Positions 1 through 9,330 of a stretch of DNA of 64,000 nucleotides are shown in pieces. The DNA is from Yeosuana sp043876835. Lineage in GTDB: Bacteria > Bacteroidota > Bacteroidia > Flavobacteriales > Flavobacteriaceae. The notes under the pieces were generated by a model that did no database searches, was not told the origin of the DNA, and saw only the letters and a program-made list of their open reading frames with translations. Location: positions 124,001-188,000 of the forward strand of contig NZ_JBAWJZ010000001.1 of NCBI RefSeq assembly GCF_043876835.1, given 5' to 3'. The position numbers and the translations under genes are program-made. The first letter of the stretch is position 1; each line of letters opens with the position of its first letter.

Positions 1-1360
1 TTGGCAAATCGTTTACTTCATTGGTTTCTAATGGTCCCATCATTATTTTTCCAACCAATCTTAAAATATAAACCGATGTTACCACAATAGATGACACAAC
101 TAGTATTGTAAGAACTCTATTGAATGTATCTGAATTTTGCTGAAAAGCTCCAACGAAAATATTCATTTCAGCTACAAATCCACTAAACCCAGGCAGTCCT
201 AAATAAGCCAATCCTGTTATAACATAAATAGCACCGATAAATGGTAAAATTTTCATCATTCCTCCCAGTTTGGTAACATCTCTTGTATGTGTTCTTCCGT
301 AAATCATTCCTATAAGCGCAAAAAACATAGCTGTTAACAGCCCATGGGATAAAGATTGAATGATGGCTCCATTCCAAGCAATTTTATTAAGCGTTAATAA
401 CGCGAATAATACCAACCCTAAATGGCTCACCGATGCATAGGCATTAATGTATTTTAAATCGGTTTGTCTAATGGCTGAAAACGCTCCATAAACCACTCCA
501 ATTGCGGCTAAAATAATAAAGAACCAAGACCAATGTAATGCACCTTGAGGCAATAAGAACATTGCAATTCTAAAAACACCATAACCTCCTAATTTCATTA
601 ACACACCAGCGTGCAACATAGAAACAGCTGTTGGCGCCGAAGCATGACCATCAGGTGACCAAGTGTGAAATGGAAATAAAGCACTAATAACAGCAAAGCC
701 TATAAACACAAATGGGAAAAATAATTTTTGTGCTGCTAAAGGAATATGCACTTGTGCAATATCCAATATATTGAATGTTAAAGGTCCTCCATCTGCATTT
801 GAGTTGAAATAAATTCCTAAAATTCCAACCAATAAAATGGCAGAAGCTCCCATAAGCATAAGGGTTAACTTCATGGCAGAATATTCTCTTGGACCAGAAC
901 CCCAAATACCTATTAACAAATACATTGGGATTACGGCAATCTCAAAAAACACAAATAATGTGAATAAATCAACCGAAATAAAAACCCCATAAACTCCTAA
1001 AGAAAGTACTATAAGCGAGATGAAAAATTCCTTAGGCAATTCCTGCATTTTCCATGAAATAAAAACACCTGCGAGAACCACAATAGCTGTTAAAAGTATT
1101 AAGGCAACCGAAATACCATCAACCCCAATATTATAATGAATGTTGAAGTTTTTAAACCAAACAACATCTTTGGTAAACACCATAATATCACTGTTTACCG
1201 CACGTTCTTTAAAATATGCAAACAACAAATTGATTGCCATACCCAATTGAACAAAACTACCAATCATTGAAACAATTCGAGACCGTTCCAGTCCTTTTGA
1301 AAAGACAAGAGCAATAACAGTTATTATAGGTACAATTATGAAAAGAGTTAGAATATCCAT
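1..1360 (-). CDS. nuoM: NADH-quinone oxidoreductase subunit M (partial, 3' end outside window)
   Basis: The frame opens at the ATG at 1360 (protein MDILTLFIIVPIIT...) and stays open to the left edge, giving about 453 residues without a stop, so the C-terminus lies outside. The product is one of the three antiporter-like proton-pumping subunits of the complex I membrane arm. Translation shows many hydrophobic helices, the glutamate helix motif FFEIAVIPMYLLIG, and the helix motif LFPFHTWSPDGHASAPTAVS that is diagnostic of the NuoL/M/N family. NuoM rather than NuoN is chosen from its place directly after nuoL (10-base gap) and its start. nuoN would be expected just beyond the edge. Confidence 0.95.
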   Translation of the reverse strand, partial: MDILTLFIIVPIITVIALVFSKGLERSRIVSMIGSFVQLGMAINLLFAYFKERAVNSDIMVFTKDVVWFKNFNIHYNIGVDGISVALILLTAIVVLAGVFISWKMQELPKEFFISLIVLSLGVYGVFISVDLFTLFVFFEIAVIPMYLLIGIWGSGPREYSAMKLTLMLMGASAILLVGILGIYFNSNADGGPLTFNILDIAQVHIPLAAQKLFFPFVFIGFAVISALFPFHTWSPDGHASAPTAVSMLHAGVLMKLGGYGVFRIAMFLLPQGALHWSWFFIILAAIGVVYGAFSAIRQTDLKYINAYASVSHLGLVLFALLTLNKIAWNGAIIQSLSHGLLTAMFFALIGMIYGRTHTRDVTKLGGMMKILPFIGAIYVITGLAYLGLPGFSGFVAEMNIFVGAFQQNSDTFNRVLTILVVSSIVVTSVYILRLVGKIMMGPLETNEVNDLP

Positions 1361-1370
1361 ATTAATCCTT

Positions 1371-3290
1371 TTAGTTGGTCCATAAATAAATAAACACTAA
1401 TACTATGATGACAGCTCCCATGACAAATGAAAAGGCATAATCTTGAAACTTCCCAGATTGTAACCCTTTAATTTTATTTGAAGATTTTACGGTTGAATTA
1501 CCAATTAGATTCATGGTACCATCAACCACGTGTCTGTCAAACCAAGCAAAAGGTCTGGAAATACCATTAAACAAAATCTTCTTTGTTACGAATAGATAAA
1601 TTTCATCAAAATAAAACTTATCGCTTGCCCATCTATAAAGAGGTCCGAACGCTGTTGCATATTTATCTGACAAGCTGTTTTCTTTTTTATAAAATACCCA
1701 AGCCAATGCAATACCAATTATACCAACACTTGTTGCTATACCAGCTAAAGGGTAGTTTAAATGCGCTTCAAAACCAAGTCTGTCTGCAGTAATTAATTCA
1801 CTAAACGGAATAAAACCACCAACAATACTTAATAAAGCTAAAATTATTAAGGGTACTGTCATTGATAGTGGCGATTCATGTGGTGCATGTTCATACTCTC
1901 TTTCTTTTCCCCAGAAAATACCAAAGTAAATTCTAAACATATAGAAAGCTGTAAGTCCTGCAACAAATACACCTACATAATAAATAAGTTTATTGCTTTC
2001 AAAAGCTGCAACTAAAATTTCATCCTTACTCCAAAATCCAGCAAATGGGGGAACACCTGCAATTGCTAAAGCTGCTATTAAAAAAGTAATATTAGTAATT
2101 GGCATATACTTGCGCAATCCACCCATATCCTTTAAATAGTTACTGTGAACCGCATGAATAACAGAACCTGCCCCTAAGAATAATAAAGCTTTAAACATGG
2201 CATGTGTAAACAAATGGAACATAGACGCCATATAACCAACACCTTCGTGACCATCATAACCAGAAACACCTAAAGCCAACATCATGTATCCTAACTGAGA
2301 CATTGTTGAAAATGCCAAAACTCGTTTTATATCTGTTTGAGTAATTGCAATAATAGCTGCGAAAAGAGCAGAAAAAGCTCCAACATAAGCCACAACATTC
2401 AACGCAAATCCGTTTTCAACAAAATAGAACATAGGAAATAATCTAGCTACTAAAAAAACACCTGCAACAACCATAGTAGCCGCATGGATTAATGCCGATA
2501 CTGGTGTTGGACCTTCCATGGCATCTGGCAACCAAATATGTAATGGAAACATTGCTGATTTACCTGCACCACCAATAAATATTAAGATTAATGCCCATGT
2601 GATAACCGAAAGCCCCATAAAAGAGGTAGCTGCCCAATTTAAAATAACACTTCCTTCTGGATTATTTAAAGTTTCAAAATCGTAAGTTCCTGCAAAATAA
2701 CCCATGATTAAAATTCCGATAAGGAATCCTAAATCGGCAAAACGAGTTACAATAAAGGCTTTTTTTGCTGCAGAAACTGCAGATGGTTTTGTGTAATAAT
2801 ATCCAATTAATAAGAATGAGGATACACCTACCAATTCCCAAAAAATATAAATTTGGAACAGATTGGTTGCTAAAACCAACCCATACATTGAAAATGTAAA
2901 TAAGGATAGATAGGCAAAAAACCTGGTGTAACCATCGTCACCTTTCATATAACCTCTACTGTAAATATGCACCATTAAAGAAACTGTTGACACTACAACT
3001 AGCATCATAACCGAAATAGGGTCTATTAAAACTCCCATATCAATGTGCAAGGTTTCTGTAAAATTCATCCAAACAGATTTGTTTACAAAAGTTTGATAAA
3101 CACCATCTATTTTACCACTTACAAAAAAGTATTTATAAGCTGTGTAATATGAAAGTACAGCAGAAATTGACAGCCCAAGAACTCCAATATAGCCCGAGAT
3201 TGCTGGTTTAATTTTTTTACTATTAAGTCCTAACAATAAAAAAACTGCTAAAGGAATTAACGGAATTAATACAATGTAACTAATATTCAT
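1371..3290 (-). CDS. nuoL: NADH-quinone oxidoreductase subunit L
   Basis: At 639 residues this is full length for the largest antiporter-like subunit of complex I. It pumps protons and carries the long lateral helix at its C-terminus. Key residues are visible: E152 in WELVGVSSFL and K244 in GAGKSAMFPLHIWLPDAMEG (241-260), both conserved in the proton channel, and a run of about 15 or more membrane helices. The C-terminal section (about 560-639) matches the extension that separates NuoL from NuoM and NuoN. It follows nuoK by 11 bases and precedes nuoM by 10, so it is within the operon. Confidence 0.97.
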   Translation of the reverse strand: MNISYIVLIPLIPLAVFLLLGLNSKKIKPAISGYIGVLGLSISAVLSYYTAYKYFFVSGKIDGVYQTFVNKSVWMNFTETLHIDMGVLIDPISVMMLVVVSTVSLMVHIYSRGYMKGDDGYTRFFAYLSLFTFSMYGLVLATNLFQIYIFWELVGVSSFLLIGYYYTKPSAVSAAKKAFIVTRFADLGFLIGILIMGYFAGTYDFETLNNPEGSVILNWAATSFMGLSVITWALILIFIGGAGKSAMFPLHIWLPDAMEGPTPVSALIHAATMVVAGVFLVARLFPMFYFVENGFALNVVAYVGAFSALFAAIIAITQTDIKRVLAFSTMSQLGYMMLALGVSGYDGHEGVGYMASMFHLFTHAMFKALLFLGAGSVIHAVHSNYLKDMGGLRKYMPITNITFLIAALAIAGVPPFAGFWSKDEILVAAFESNKLIYYVGVFVAGLTAFYMFRIYFGIFWGKEREYEHAPHESPLSMTVPLIILALLSIVGGFIPFSELITADRLGFEAHLNYPLAGIATSVGIIGIALAWVFYKKENSLSDKYATAFGPLYRWASDKFYFDEIYLFVTKKILFNGISRPFAWFDRHVVDGTMNLIGNSTVKSSNKIKGLQSGKFQDYAFSFVMGAVIIVLVFIYLWTN

Positions 3291-3301
3291 AATTCGAAAT
3301 A

Positions 3302-3619
3302 TTAATATTTCATAACTTCAGTGTCTTTAACCTCAACAGAACTAATTTGCCTGTAAAGATTAATAATAATTGAAACTGCCAAGGCGGTTTCTGCAGCGGC
3401 AACTGCTATAATAAAAATTGAAAAAATAACGCCTTGCAGCATATCTGGATATAAATACTTGTTTATAACCACAAAATTTACCACAGATGCATTCAATATT
3501 AATTCTATAGAAATCAATACTGAAATAAGATTTTTTCTTGTTATAAAACCGTAAATACCAATAAAAAATAAGATGGATGTTACCGTTAAAATTTCATATA
3601 TACTAATTCCTGCTATCAT
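3302..3619 (-). CDS. nuoK: NADH-quinone oxidoreductase subunit K
   Basis: The 105-residue product has three membrane helices, the normal size and topology for NuoK, a proton-channel subunit of the complex I membrane arm. The family pattern of acidic residues inside helices is present: E39 in LISIELILNA and E76 in AVAAAETALAV. Its ATG overlaps the nuoJ stop by four bases (3616-3619), suggesting translational coupling. It is followed 11 bases later by nuoL. Confidence 0.96.
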   Translation of the reverse strand: MIAGISIYEILTVTSILFFIGIYGFITRKNLISVLISIELILNASVVNFVVINKYLYPDMLQGVIFSIFIIAVAAAETALAVSIIINLYRQISSVEVKDTEVMKY

Positions 3620-4140
3620 AAGGCATCGTCATTTTTATCATTTAATTTTCTTCCTTTTGCTATCACGATAGCTCCAATCATTGAAGCTAAGAGTAAAACA
3701 CTTATTACTTCAAACGGCAAGATAAATCCACCAGAATCATAGCTTAAAAGTTTTGAGCCTATATCGGCTGTAGAAGTTGTGATACTGTTTTCTACAACAT
3801 TAAAATCGTTATTATAAATGGTGTACAAGAAAACCCCAAGGCCTAACAAACAGAGTAACCCTGTTATCATTTTTCTGAATGGTTTTGCAATTTCCAGTTC
3901 CATTTCAATATGATGAACCAGTAATACCGAAAATATAATAAGCACTATAATGCCACCTGCATAAACTGTAAGTTGAATTGCAGCCAGAAAATTATAGTCA
4001 ATCAAGAAGTAAATACCCGCGATTCCGCATAAAACAAATAACAGGTAAATAACAGAACGAAGCATTTTGCGACTACTTACTGAAGCCACTGCAAACACTA
4101 TTATTATAACAGATAAAATGTAAAATATATATTTTTCCAT
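3616..4140 (-). CDS. nuoJ: NADH-quinone oxidoreductase subunit J
   Basis: The 174-residue, five-helix membrane protein fits NuoJ of complex I, which contributes to the proton path between NuoH and NuoK. The conserved third-helix region YAGGIIVLIIFSVLLVHH (about 81-98) is present. A charged, poorly conserved tail (KGRKLNDKNDDAL) ends the protein. It lies 4 bases after nuoI and overlaps nuoK by 4. Assignment rests on position and the YAGGI motif, as the rest of this subunit diverges quickly. Confidence 0.95.
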   Translation of the reverse strand: MEKYIFYILSVIIIVFAVASVSSRKMLRSVIYLLFVLCGIAGIYFLIDYNFLAAIQLTVYAGGIIVLIIFSVLLVHHIEMELEIAKPFRKMITGLLCLLGLGVFLYTIYNNDFNVVENSITTSTADIGSKLLSYDSGGFILPFEVISVLLLASMIGAIVIAKGRKLNDKNDDAL

Positions 4141-4144
4141 ATCC

Positions 4145-4621
4145 TTAATCTTCTATACCAGCTTTAACTTTTGATCCTGGTCTATTCAACACTTTTGTTA
4201 ATTGTGTTCTATCGTAAGTTGAGTTCTCATAATTTTGAGCCCAAACAATAGCATCTGTAGGACAGGCTTCAATACACAACCCACACATGGTACATAATCC
4301 TAAGTGGTAAATGTGTTTATCTATCTTTTTTTTCTTCTTACCTGTAGTCTCGTCAATACCTCTATCCCAGATTATTTCAATACTTCCGTTAGGACAAGCC
4401 AGTTCACATTTTTGACAACCGGTACATTGATGCTCGTTGTTTTCATCGTGAGGCATCACAACTTCACCACGAAAACGTTCAAACATTTTTAAAGTATCTC
4501 TATTATCTGGATATTGCTGAGTGATAGCTCCTTTTCGAGAAGTTAAAAAATACTTTCCGGTAACACTCATACCGGTAAGCAGTGTTTTTATTCCTTTATA
4601 TATATCTGAAAAATAACCCAT
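4145..4621 (-). CDS. nuoI: NADH-quinone oxidoreductase subunit I (two [4Fe-4S] clusters)
   Basis: The 158-residue ferredoxin-like subunit carries two complete CxxCxxCxxxCP motifs: C66, C69, C72, C76 (CTGCQKCELACP) and C110, C113, C116, C120 (CTMCGLCIEACP). These hold clusters N6a and N6b, which pass electrons toward NuoB. In this operon there is no NuoEFG, so NuoI is the most exposed Fe-S subunit of the peripheral arm and the most likely docking point for reduced ferredoxin (inference from known NuoEFG-less complexes). A lysine-rich loop (TGKKKKKIDKH, about 93-103) lies between the two motifs and could help contact an acidic ferredoxin. Confidence 0.97.
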   Translation of the reverse strand: MGYFSDIYKGIKTLLTGMSVTGKYFLTSRKGAITQQYPDNRDTLKMFERFRGEVVMPHDENNEHQCTGCQKCELACPNGSIEIIWDRGIDETTGKKKKKIDKHIYHLGLCTMCGLCIEACPTDAIVWAQNYENSTYDRTQLTKVLNRPGSKVKAGIED

Positions 4622-4625
4622 AACC

Positions 4626-5699
4626 CTAAAATTTAATTGTTAAGTTTAACCAAACAATTATTGCCATTATCACGATGTTAATCAAGTTAATTGGTAACAA
4701 ATATTTCCATTCAAGAGTTAACAGTTGATCAATTCTTAACCTTGGAAATGTCCATCTAAACCACATCATTAAAAATACTATCACCAATGTTTTACCTAAA
4801 AACCAAAAGATTCCTAACCAAGGCAATGATTCGGTTATTCCAAAAGGAGATAACCAACCACCAAAAAATACCGTGGTTGCTATGGCTGCAATAATGAACA
4901 TATTTATAAATTCAGCTAAAAAGAAATAGGCAAATTTCATCCCTGAATATTCGGTATGGAAACCTGCACCAAGTTCAGATTCTGCTTCAACCATATCAAA
5001 AGGTGCACGGTTAGTTTCTGCAGTTCCTGCAATCATATATATCATAAAGGCTATAATTGCTGGTACATGTCCTTGTAAAATGAGCCAACCATCTTTTTGA
5101 ACTTCTACAATTTCTGATAATTGTAAACTACCTGTCAATAAAATCATGGTTAATAATGATAGCCCAACCGATAATTCGTAACTAATGGTTTGGACACCAC
5201 TACGCATGGCTCCAATTAATGCAAATTTGTTATTGCTGCTCCACCCTCCCAGCAAAATACCTATCACTCCAATTGATGAAATAGCTATTAAGAAGAAGAT
5301 TCCTATGTTAATATCAAAAGCTTGAAATTCTTGTGTAAAAGGAAAGACTGCTAAGGCCATTAACGAGGAAACAATTACAAAATAGGGTGCCAAATTGTAT
5401 AAAAATTTATCAGCTTTAATGGTTCCTGTCAACTCTTTTGAAACCAATTTTAAAGCATCTGCCATGGTTTGAAGTAAACCCCAATATCCAACCCTATTTG
5501 GTCCAATTCTTAATTGAAACCAGGCTGCGACTTTACGTTCAAGAAGCACTAAATACAACCCTGCTACAGCAAAAATTGCTAAATATATTAAGGCTACTAT
5601 TACCATAGCTAATATACTTGCAACTCCTTCGGGCATCATACTTATAAGCCAATCCTGAATGGTTTTTGTTATGCTTAATGTTATAATCATTGTGCTCAT
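4626..5699 (-). CDS. nuoH: NADH-quinone oxidoreductase subunit H
   Basis: The 357-residue protein is the membrane subunit that links the quinone site to the proton-pumping arm. Family signatures are ERKVAAWFQLRIGPNRVGYWG (about 54-74), the acidic quinone-channel loop RAPFDMVEAESELGAGFHTE (about 231-250) and the C-terminal RWTFPRLRIDQLL. About eight or nine membrane helices are predicted by eye. It starts only 2 bases after the nuoD stop. In most bacteria nuoE, nuoF and nuoG would lie exactly between these two genes, so their absence here is directly visible. Confidence 0.97.
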   Translation of the reverse strand: MSTMIITLSITKTIQDWLISMMPEGVASILAMVIVALIYLAIFAVAGLYLVLLERKVAAWFQLRIGPNRVGYWGLLQTMADALKLVSKELTGTIKADKFLYNLAPYFVIVSSLMALAVFPFTQEFQAFDINIGIFFLIAISSIGVIGILLGGWSSNNKFALIGAMRSGVQTISYELSVGLSLLTMILLTGSLQLSEIVEVQKDGWLILQGHVPAIIAFMIYMIAGTAETNRAPFDMVEAESELGAGFHTEYSGMKFAYFFLAEFINMFIIAAIATTVFFGGWLSPFGITESLPWLGIFWFLGKTLVIVFLMMWFRWTFPRLRIDQLLTLEWKYLLPINLINIVIMAIIVWLNLTIKF

Positions 5700-5701
5700 A
5701 A

Positions 5702-6823
5702 TTATCTGTCTATATCTGGTATTACAAGGTCAAGTGTTGCCATAGATGCTACTAAATCGCCTATTTTTCCACCAACTGCAATATGATTTAATAATGATAA
5801 ATTTGAAAATCCTGGAGAACGGAATTTCACACGATATGGATTTTTTGTTCCTGTACTAATAATGTAAACACCTAATTCACCACGTGCTGTTTCTACCTTT
5901 TGGTAATACTCCCCTTTTGGCAATTTTATTACGGCATTGGTTGCAACCTGAACATCCCCTTCAGGAATATTATCAATTAATTGTTCTATAATGGAAATAG
6001 ATTCCCACATTTCCTGAATTCTTACTTGATATCTTGCAAACGTGTCTCCTTCAGTTTTTATGGCTTCATTAAATGTTACTCTATCGTAAGCACTATATGG
6101 ATGATGTTTTCTAACATCGCAAGAATATCCTGAAGCACGTCCAACAGGTCCGGAAGCACCAAATGAAATAGCATCTTCTTTAGTTAAAATACCAACTCCT
6201 TTTGTTCTTTTTTGAAATATGACATTGCCAGTTAGCAAGGTATCATACTCTGGTAGTTTTGTTTTAAAATGAGCAATAAAATCTTTTGTTCTTTTTACAA
6301 AATTAGGATGAACATCGAACATTAATCCACCAGGAATGTTGTAATTCATGGTTAATCTAGCTCCACAAGTTTCCTCAAAAATATCATTGATCATTTCACG
6401 GTCTCTAAACCCGTAAAAATAAGTTGTCAATGCGCCAACGTCCATTCCCATAACGCCCCACCATAAACAATGTGAAGCAATTCTGGTAAGTTCACTAAGA
6501 ATGGTTCGAATCACTTTTACGCGATCTGGCATTTCCAGTTGAAGGGCATTTTCAACAGTTAAACAAACCGCTTCATTATTAATGTGAGAAGACAGATAAT
6601 CCATTCTATCTGTAAGGTGAACTATTTGCTGATAGCTATCACGCTCACACATTTTTTCAATAGAACGATGGATATATCCTAAATCTGGTTCTACTTTTTT
6701 AATAATTTCACCATCAATGGTTAAAAGTAAACGTAACACACCATGCGTAGCAGGGTGTTGAGGACCCATATTGATGAAATATTCTTCTGATTTAAAATTA
6801 CTTTTAACTACAGTTGTTTCCAT
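5702..6823 (-). CDS. nuoD: NADH-quinone oxidoreductase subunit D
   Basis: This 373-residue, 49-kDa-type subunit forms the quinone-binding pocket together with NuoB. The quinone-site loop NMGPQHPATHGVLR (about 18-31) with its conserved histidines is intact, as are GYIHRSIEKMCE and the C-terminal DLVIPDIDR ending typical of the family. It is a separate gene from nuoC rather than the nuoCD fusion found in some bacteria. The nuoC stop is 6 bases upstream and nuoH starts 2 bases after its stop. Confidence 0.97.
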   Translation of the reverse strand: METTVVKSNFKSEEYFINMGPQHPATHGVLRLLLTIDGEIIKKVEPDLGYIHRSIEKMCERDSYQQIVHLTDRMDYLSSHINNEAVCLTVENALQLEMPDRVKVIRTILSELTRIASHCLWWGVMGMDVGALTTYFYGFRDREMINDIFEETCGARLTMNYNIPGGLMFDVHPNFVKRTKDFIAHFKTKLPEYDTLLTGNVIFQKRTKGVGILTKEDAISFGASGPVGRASGYSCDVRKHHPYSAYDRVTFNEAIKTEGDTFARYQVRIQEMWESISIIEQLIDNIPEGDVQVATNAVIKLPKGEYYQKVETARGELGVYIISTGTKNPYRVKFRSPGFSNLSLLNHIAVGGKIGDLVASMATLDLVIPDIDR

Positions 6824-6829
6824 AATCGC

Positions 6830-7291
6830 CTATTTAATAACCATATTAATCTCATCTTCATAATCCTTTCTTAAAGGATAGCCTTCCCATTCTTCTGTTA
6901 AAAACAGACGCTTTAAATTAGGATGATTATTGAATTTTATTCCGAAGAAATCAAAAACCTCGCGTTCATGAAATTCTGCTGTTCTCCAAATATTCCAAAC
7001 AGAATCTAAGATTGGATTTTCCCTATCTGAAGTTTTTACTTTAACAACAACAATGTGTCTGTAAGTAGTCGATTCAAGATGGTAAACTACTCCTAATTCT
7101 GGTTGCCAATCAACGCCACTTAAACAGAATAAATAGTCGAATTTAGTTTCACTATTATTCTTTAAATCTGTCATTAATTGATGAAGATTTTCTGGTGCTA
7201 CAGTAATATTTAAAAACTGTGATCCTTCTTCAGAAAACTCTAATTCCGGAATCCAGCTACTTATTAAATTTTGTAAGGCTTCATTAGTCAT
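6830..7291 (-). CDS. nuoC: NADH-quinone oxidoreductase subunit C
   Basis: The 153-residue product matches the 30-kDa subunit of complex I, a structural part of the peripheral arm. The signature HEREVFDFFGIKFNNHPNLK (about 111-130), followed by RLFLTEEWEGYPLRKDYE, is conserved. It lies between nuoB (10 bases) and nuoD (6 bases). No fusion to nuoD. Confidence 0.96.
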   Translation of the reverse strand: MTNEALQNLISSWIPELEFSEEGSQFLNITVAPENLHQLMTDLKNNSETKFDYLFCLSGVDWQPELGVVYHLESTTYRHIVVVKVKTSDRENPILDSVWNIWRTAEFHEREVFDFFGIKFNNHPNLKRLFLTEEWEGYPLRKDYEDEINMVIK

Positions 7292-7301
7292 AACTTCTTA
7301 T

Positions 7302-7895
7302 TTATTTACCTTCATCAAATCCATCAACAGGATTTTCTTTTTGCTTCATGCTTTCAGTTCTAATCTTATCCTGAAGCATTAACATACCCTGTAATAAAGC
7401 TTCTGGACGAGGCGGACAACCAGGAACATAAACATCTACCGGGATAACATGGTCTGCACCTTTTACTACTGAATACGTGTTATAGAAAAATGGCCCTCCT
7501 GAAATTGCACAGGCTCCCATTGCTATTACATACTTTGGCTCCGCCATTTGATCGTACAAGCGACGTAATACAGGTGCCATTTTATTAACAATAGTTCCTG
7601 CTATTATTATTAAATCTGCTTGACGTGGGGAAGGGCGAGCAACCTCGAAACCAAATCGAGAATAATCGTGTCTTGCGGCTCCAGTTTGCATCATTTCTAT
7701 GGCGCAACAACTGGTACCAAAATAAAGCGACCAAAGTGAATTTGATCGCCCCCAATTGATTATTTGATCTAATGAAGTAACAATCACGTTAGCTCCATTT
7801 CCTGCCGGAATAACTTTTCCAGGGAAATCTTTTGGAATTTCTGTGTTTCTATATTCAGCTTGAGATAAATATCTCTCTTTGTCTTCTACTCCCAT
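7302..7895 (-). CDS. nuoB: NADH-quinone oxidoreductase subunit B (cluster N2)
   Basis: NuoB holds the terminal [4Fe-4S] cluster N2 that reduces quinone. The four ligands are visible in FGTSCCAIEMM (vicinal cysteines), MGACAISGGPF and VPGCPPRPE. I chose the ATG at 7895 (197 residues, starting MGVEDKER): it overlaps the nuoA stop by 10 bases and has a purine-rich GGAGCG tract just upstream. An in-frame ATG at 7916 would add seven residues (MEKRSVK) and overlap nuoA by 31 bases; it cannot be excluded. A C-terminal tail rich in charged residues (ESMKQKENPVDGFDEGK) is not part of the conserved core. Confidence 0.96.
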   Translation of the reverse strand: MGVEDKERYLSQAEYRNTEIPKDFPGKVIPAGNGANVIVTSLDQIINWGRSNSLWSLYFGTSCCAIEMMQTGAARHDYSRFGFEVARPSPRQADLIIIAGTIVNKMAPVLRRLYDQMAEPKYVIAMGACAISGGPFFYNTYSVVKGADHVIPVDVYVPGCPPRPEALLQGMLMLQDKIRTESMKQKENPVDGFDEGK

Positions 7896-8236
7896 TTTAA
7901 CGCTCCTTTTTTCCATGCATAAATTAACCCTAATCCTAAAATAAATAAGAAAACGAGTATTTCGATAAAACCAACGGCTCCAAAATCTTTAAAAACAACT
8001 GCCCATGGAACCAAAAATGCAACCTCTACATCAAAAACCAAGAACAAGATTGCAAATAGATAATAGCCTACTTTAAATTGCACCCAAGTAGGTCCAATAG
8101 TGGACATACCACTTTCATAAGGTTCTCTTTTTTGAGCATTATCTGATTTATGTGAAATTAAATTTGATAAAAAATTCGCTCCGGCAACTAAAACAATTCC
8201 AGATAATAAAAAGACTATGATAGCTTCTGATCCCAT
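7886..8236 (-). CDS. nuoA: NADH-quinone oxidoreductase subunit A
   Basis: The 116-residue, three-helix protein is the first gene of the operon. The conserved loop KREPYESGMSTIGPTWVQFK (about 36-55) and LFDVEVAFLVPWAV (helix with essential acidic residues) identify NuoA. Its end overlaps the start of nuoB. About 20 bases of leader separate it from a predicted transcription start that is preceded by a TAATTTTG -7 element and a Crp/Fnr-type palindrome, so the nuo operon seems to have its own regulated promoter and is not only read through from kor. Confidence 0.97.
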   Translation of the reverse strand: MGSEAIIVFLLSGIVLVAGANFLSNLISHKSDNAQKREPYESGMSTIGPTWVQFKVGYYLFAILFLVFDVEVAFLVPWAVVFKDFGAVGFIEILVFLFILGLGLIYAWKKGALKWE

Positions 8237-8259
8237 TTATATATTCTTTTTAAAAAGTT

Positions 8260-8302
8260 CAAAATTAGTGGTAATAATTAATCTGATAACTGACATATGT
8301 TA
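8260..8302 (-). promoter_or_regulatory. nuoA promoter with Crp/Fnr-type operator
   Basis: On the minus strand the -7 element TAATTTTG (8260-8267) matches the Bacteroidota consensus TAnnTTTG. Exactly 23 bp upstream lies TGACATATGTTA (read on plus, 8291-8302), a one-mismatch version of the TGACATATGTCA palindrome found before nifJ. The spacing is the same as at the korA, fdx, nifJ, mrp and thioredoxin promoters. I see no good -33 box, which fits activator-dependent initiation. Role as a class II site is inference. Confidence 0.6.
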
Positions 8303-8314
8303 GCTTTCAAAAAA

Positions 8315-9328
8315 TTAATTTACCATATATATTTCTCCTGAATAGAACAGGTCATTTGTTTTGGTAAACTTAGAATTTGCTTTTACTTGTTTAGTTAAAG
8401 CATCTTCACGTTCTTCAAGAGTTACATCTTCAAAACTTCTGATAATTCCTGTTGCAACCGGGTATTCTAACCTTACCAACATTTGATGCATTGTTGGATC
8501 TTTTTCCTTAGCATTATGCACCAAAATATCTGCTTCAGTAATGCCATTTTCACCAATAGTAACAACTTCTAATTTAAGTTTATTTAAAATTAAGCCTTTA
8601 TCACGGTTTTTACCAAAAATCATTGGCTTTCCGTGTTCTAAATAAATCTGTTTATCTTCTTTTACCTCTTTATTGGTAATGTTGCTGTAGCATCCGTCAT
8701 TAAAAATAACACAATTCTGCAAGACTTCTATTAATGAAGTCCCTTTAAATTTATGTGCTTCAATTAACATTTGACTAATGTCCTTAGGAACGTTTCCTCC
8801 TATTCTTCCAAAAAATCTGGCATTTGCACCAAGTGCTAGTTCGCCAGGACTAAAAGGTGGTTGTGTGTTTCCGTAAGGTGATGATTTTGTTTTTTGACCC
8901 ACTAATGATGTTGGTGAAAACTGTCCTTTTGTTAAACCATAAATTTCATTATTAAACAGAACAATGTTTAAATCTATATTTCTTCTTAATACATGAATAA
9001 AATGGTTCCCTCCAATTGCCATGGCATCACCGTCACCAGTCATAACCCAAACGCTTAACTTTGGATTTGCCAATTTTATACCAGATGCAATACCAGGTGC
9101 TCTACCATGAATAGAGTGCATACCATACGTATCCATATAATAAGGAAAGCGCGATGAACATCCAATACCCGAAACAAATACAACTTCTTCTTTTTTAACA
9201 CCCATTTCTGGAAGTGCCTTTTGCATTGAGCGTAAAATAACATAGTCATCGCATCCTGGGCACCATCTTACCTCTTGGTCACTTTCAAAATCTTTATAGG
9301 TATATTTTTTTTCTACAATTGCTTCCAT
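8315..9328 (-). CDS. korB: 2-oxoglutarate:ferredoxin oxidoreductase, beta subunit
   Basis: This 337-residue subunit binds thiamine pyrophosphate and an Fe-S cluster and works with KorA to oxidise a 2-oxoacid (probably 2-oxoglutarate) with CoA, reducing ferredoxin. The TPP motif is MTGDGDAMAIGGNHF (about 95-109), followed by NNEIYGLTKGQ. Cluster ligands include RWCPGCDDY (about 21-29), GIGCSSRFPYYMDTYG and NDGCYSN. It lies 2 bases after korA, so the two are co-transcribed. Substrate choice between 2-oxoglutarate and another 2-oxoacid cannot be settled from sequence alone, but pyruvate is already served by NifJ nearby. Confidence 0.93.
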   Translation of the reverse strand: MEAIVEKKYTYKDFESDQEVRWCPGCDDYVILRSMQKALPEMGVKKEEVVFVSGIGCSSRFPYYMDTYGMHSIHGRAPGIASGIKLANPKLSVWVMTGDGDAMAIGGNHFIHVLRRNIDLNIVLFNNEIYGLTKGQFSPTSLVGQKTKSSPYGNTQPPFSPGELALGANARFFGRIGGNVPKDISQMLIEAHKFKGTSLIEVLQNCVIFNDGCYSNITNKEVKEDKQIYLEHGKPMIFGKNRDKGLILNKLKLEVVTIGENGITEADILVHNAKEKDPTMHQMLVRLEYPVATGIIRSFEDVTLEEREDALTKQVKANSKFTKTNDLFYSGEIYMVN

Positions 9329-9330
9329 AA

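Noticed and set aside
183..905. Short open frames inside the first 1.4 kb
   Set aside because: They are other-frame readings of the partial nuoM gene, which is open along the full stretch on the minus strand with clear family motifs.
7893..7916. Longer nuoB with start at 7916
   Set aside because: It would extend the overlap with nuoA to 31 bases; the ATG at 7895 has a purine tract at good spacing and gives a normal N-terminus. Not fully excluded.
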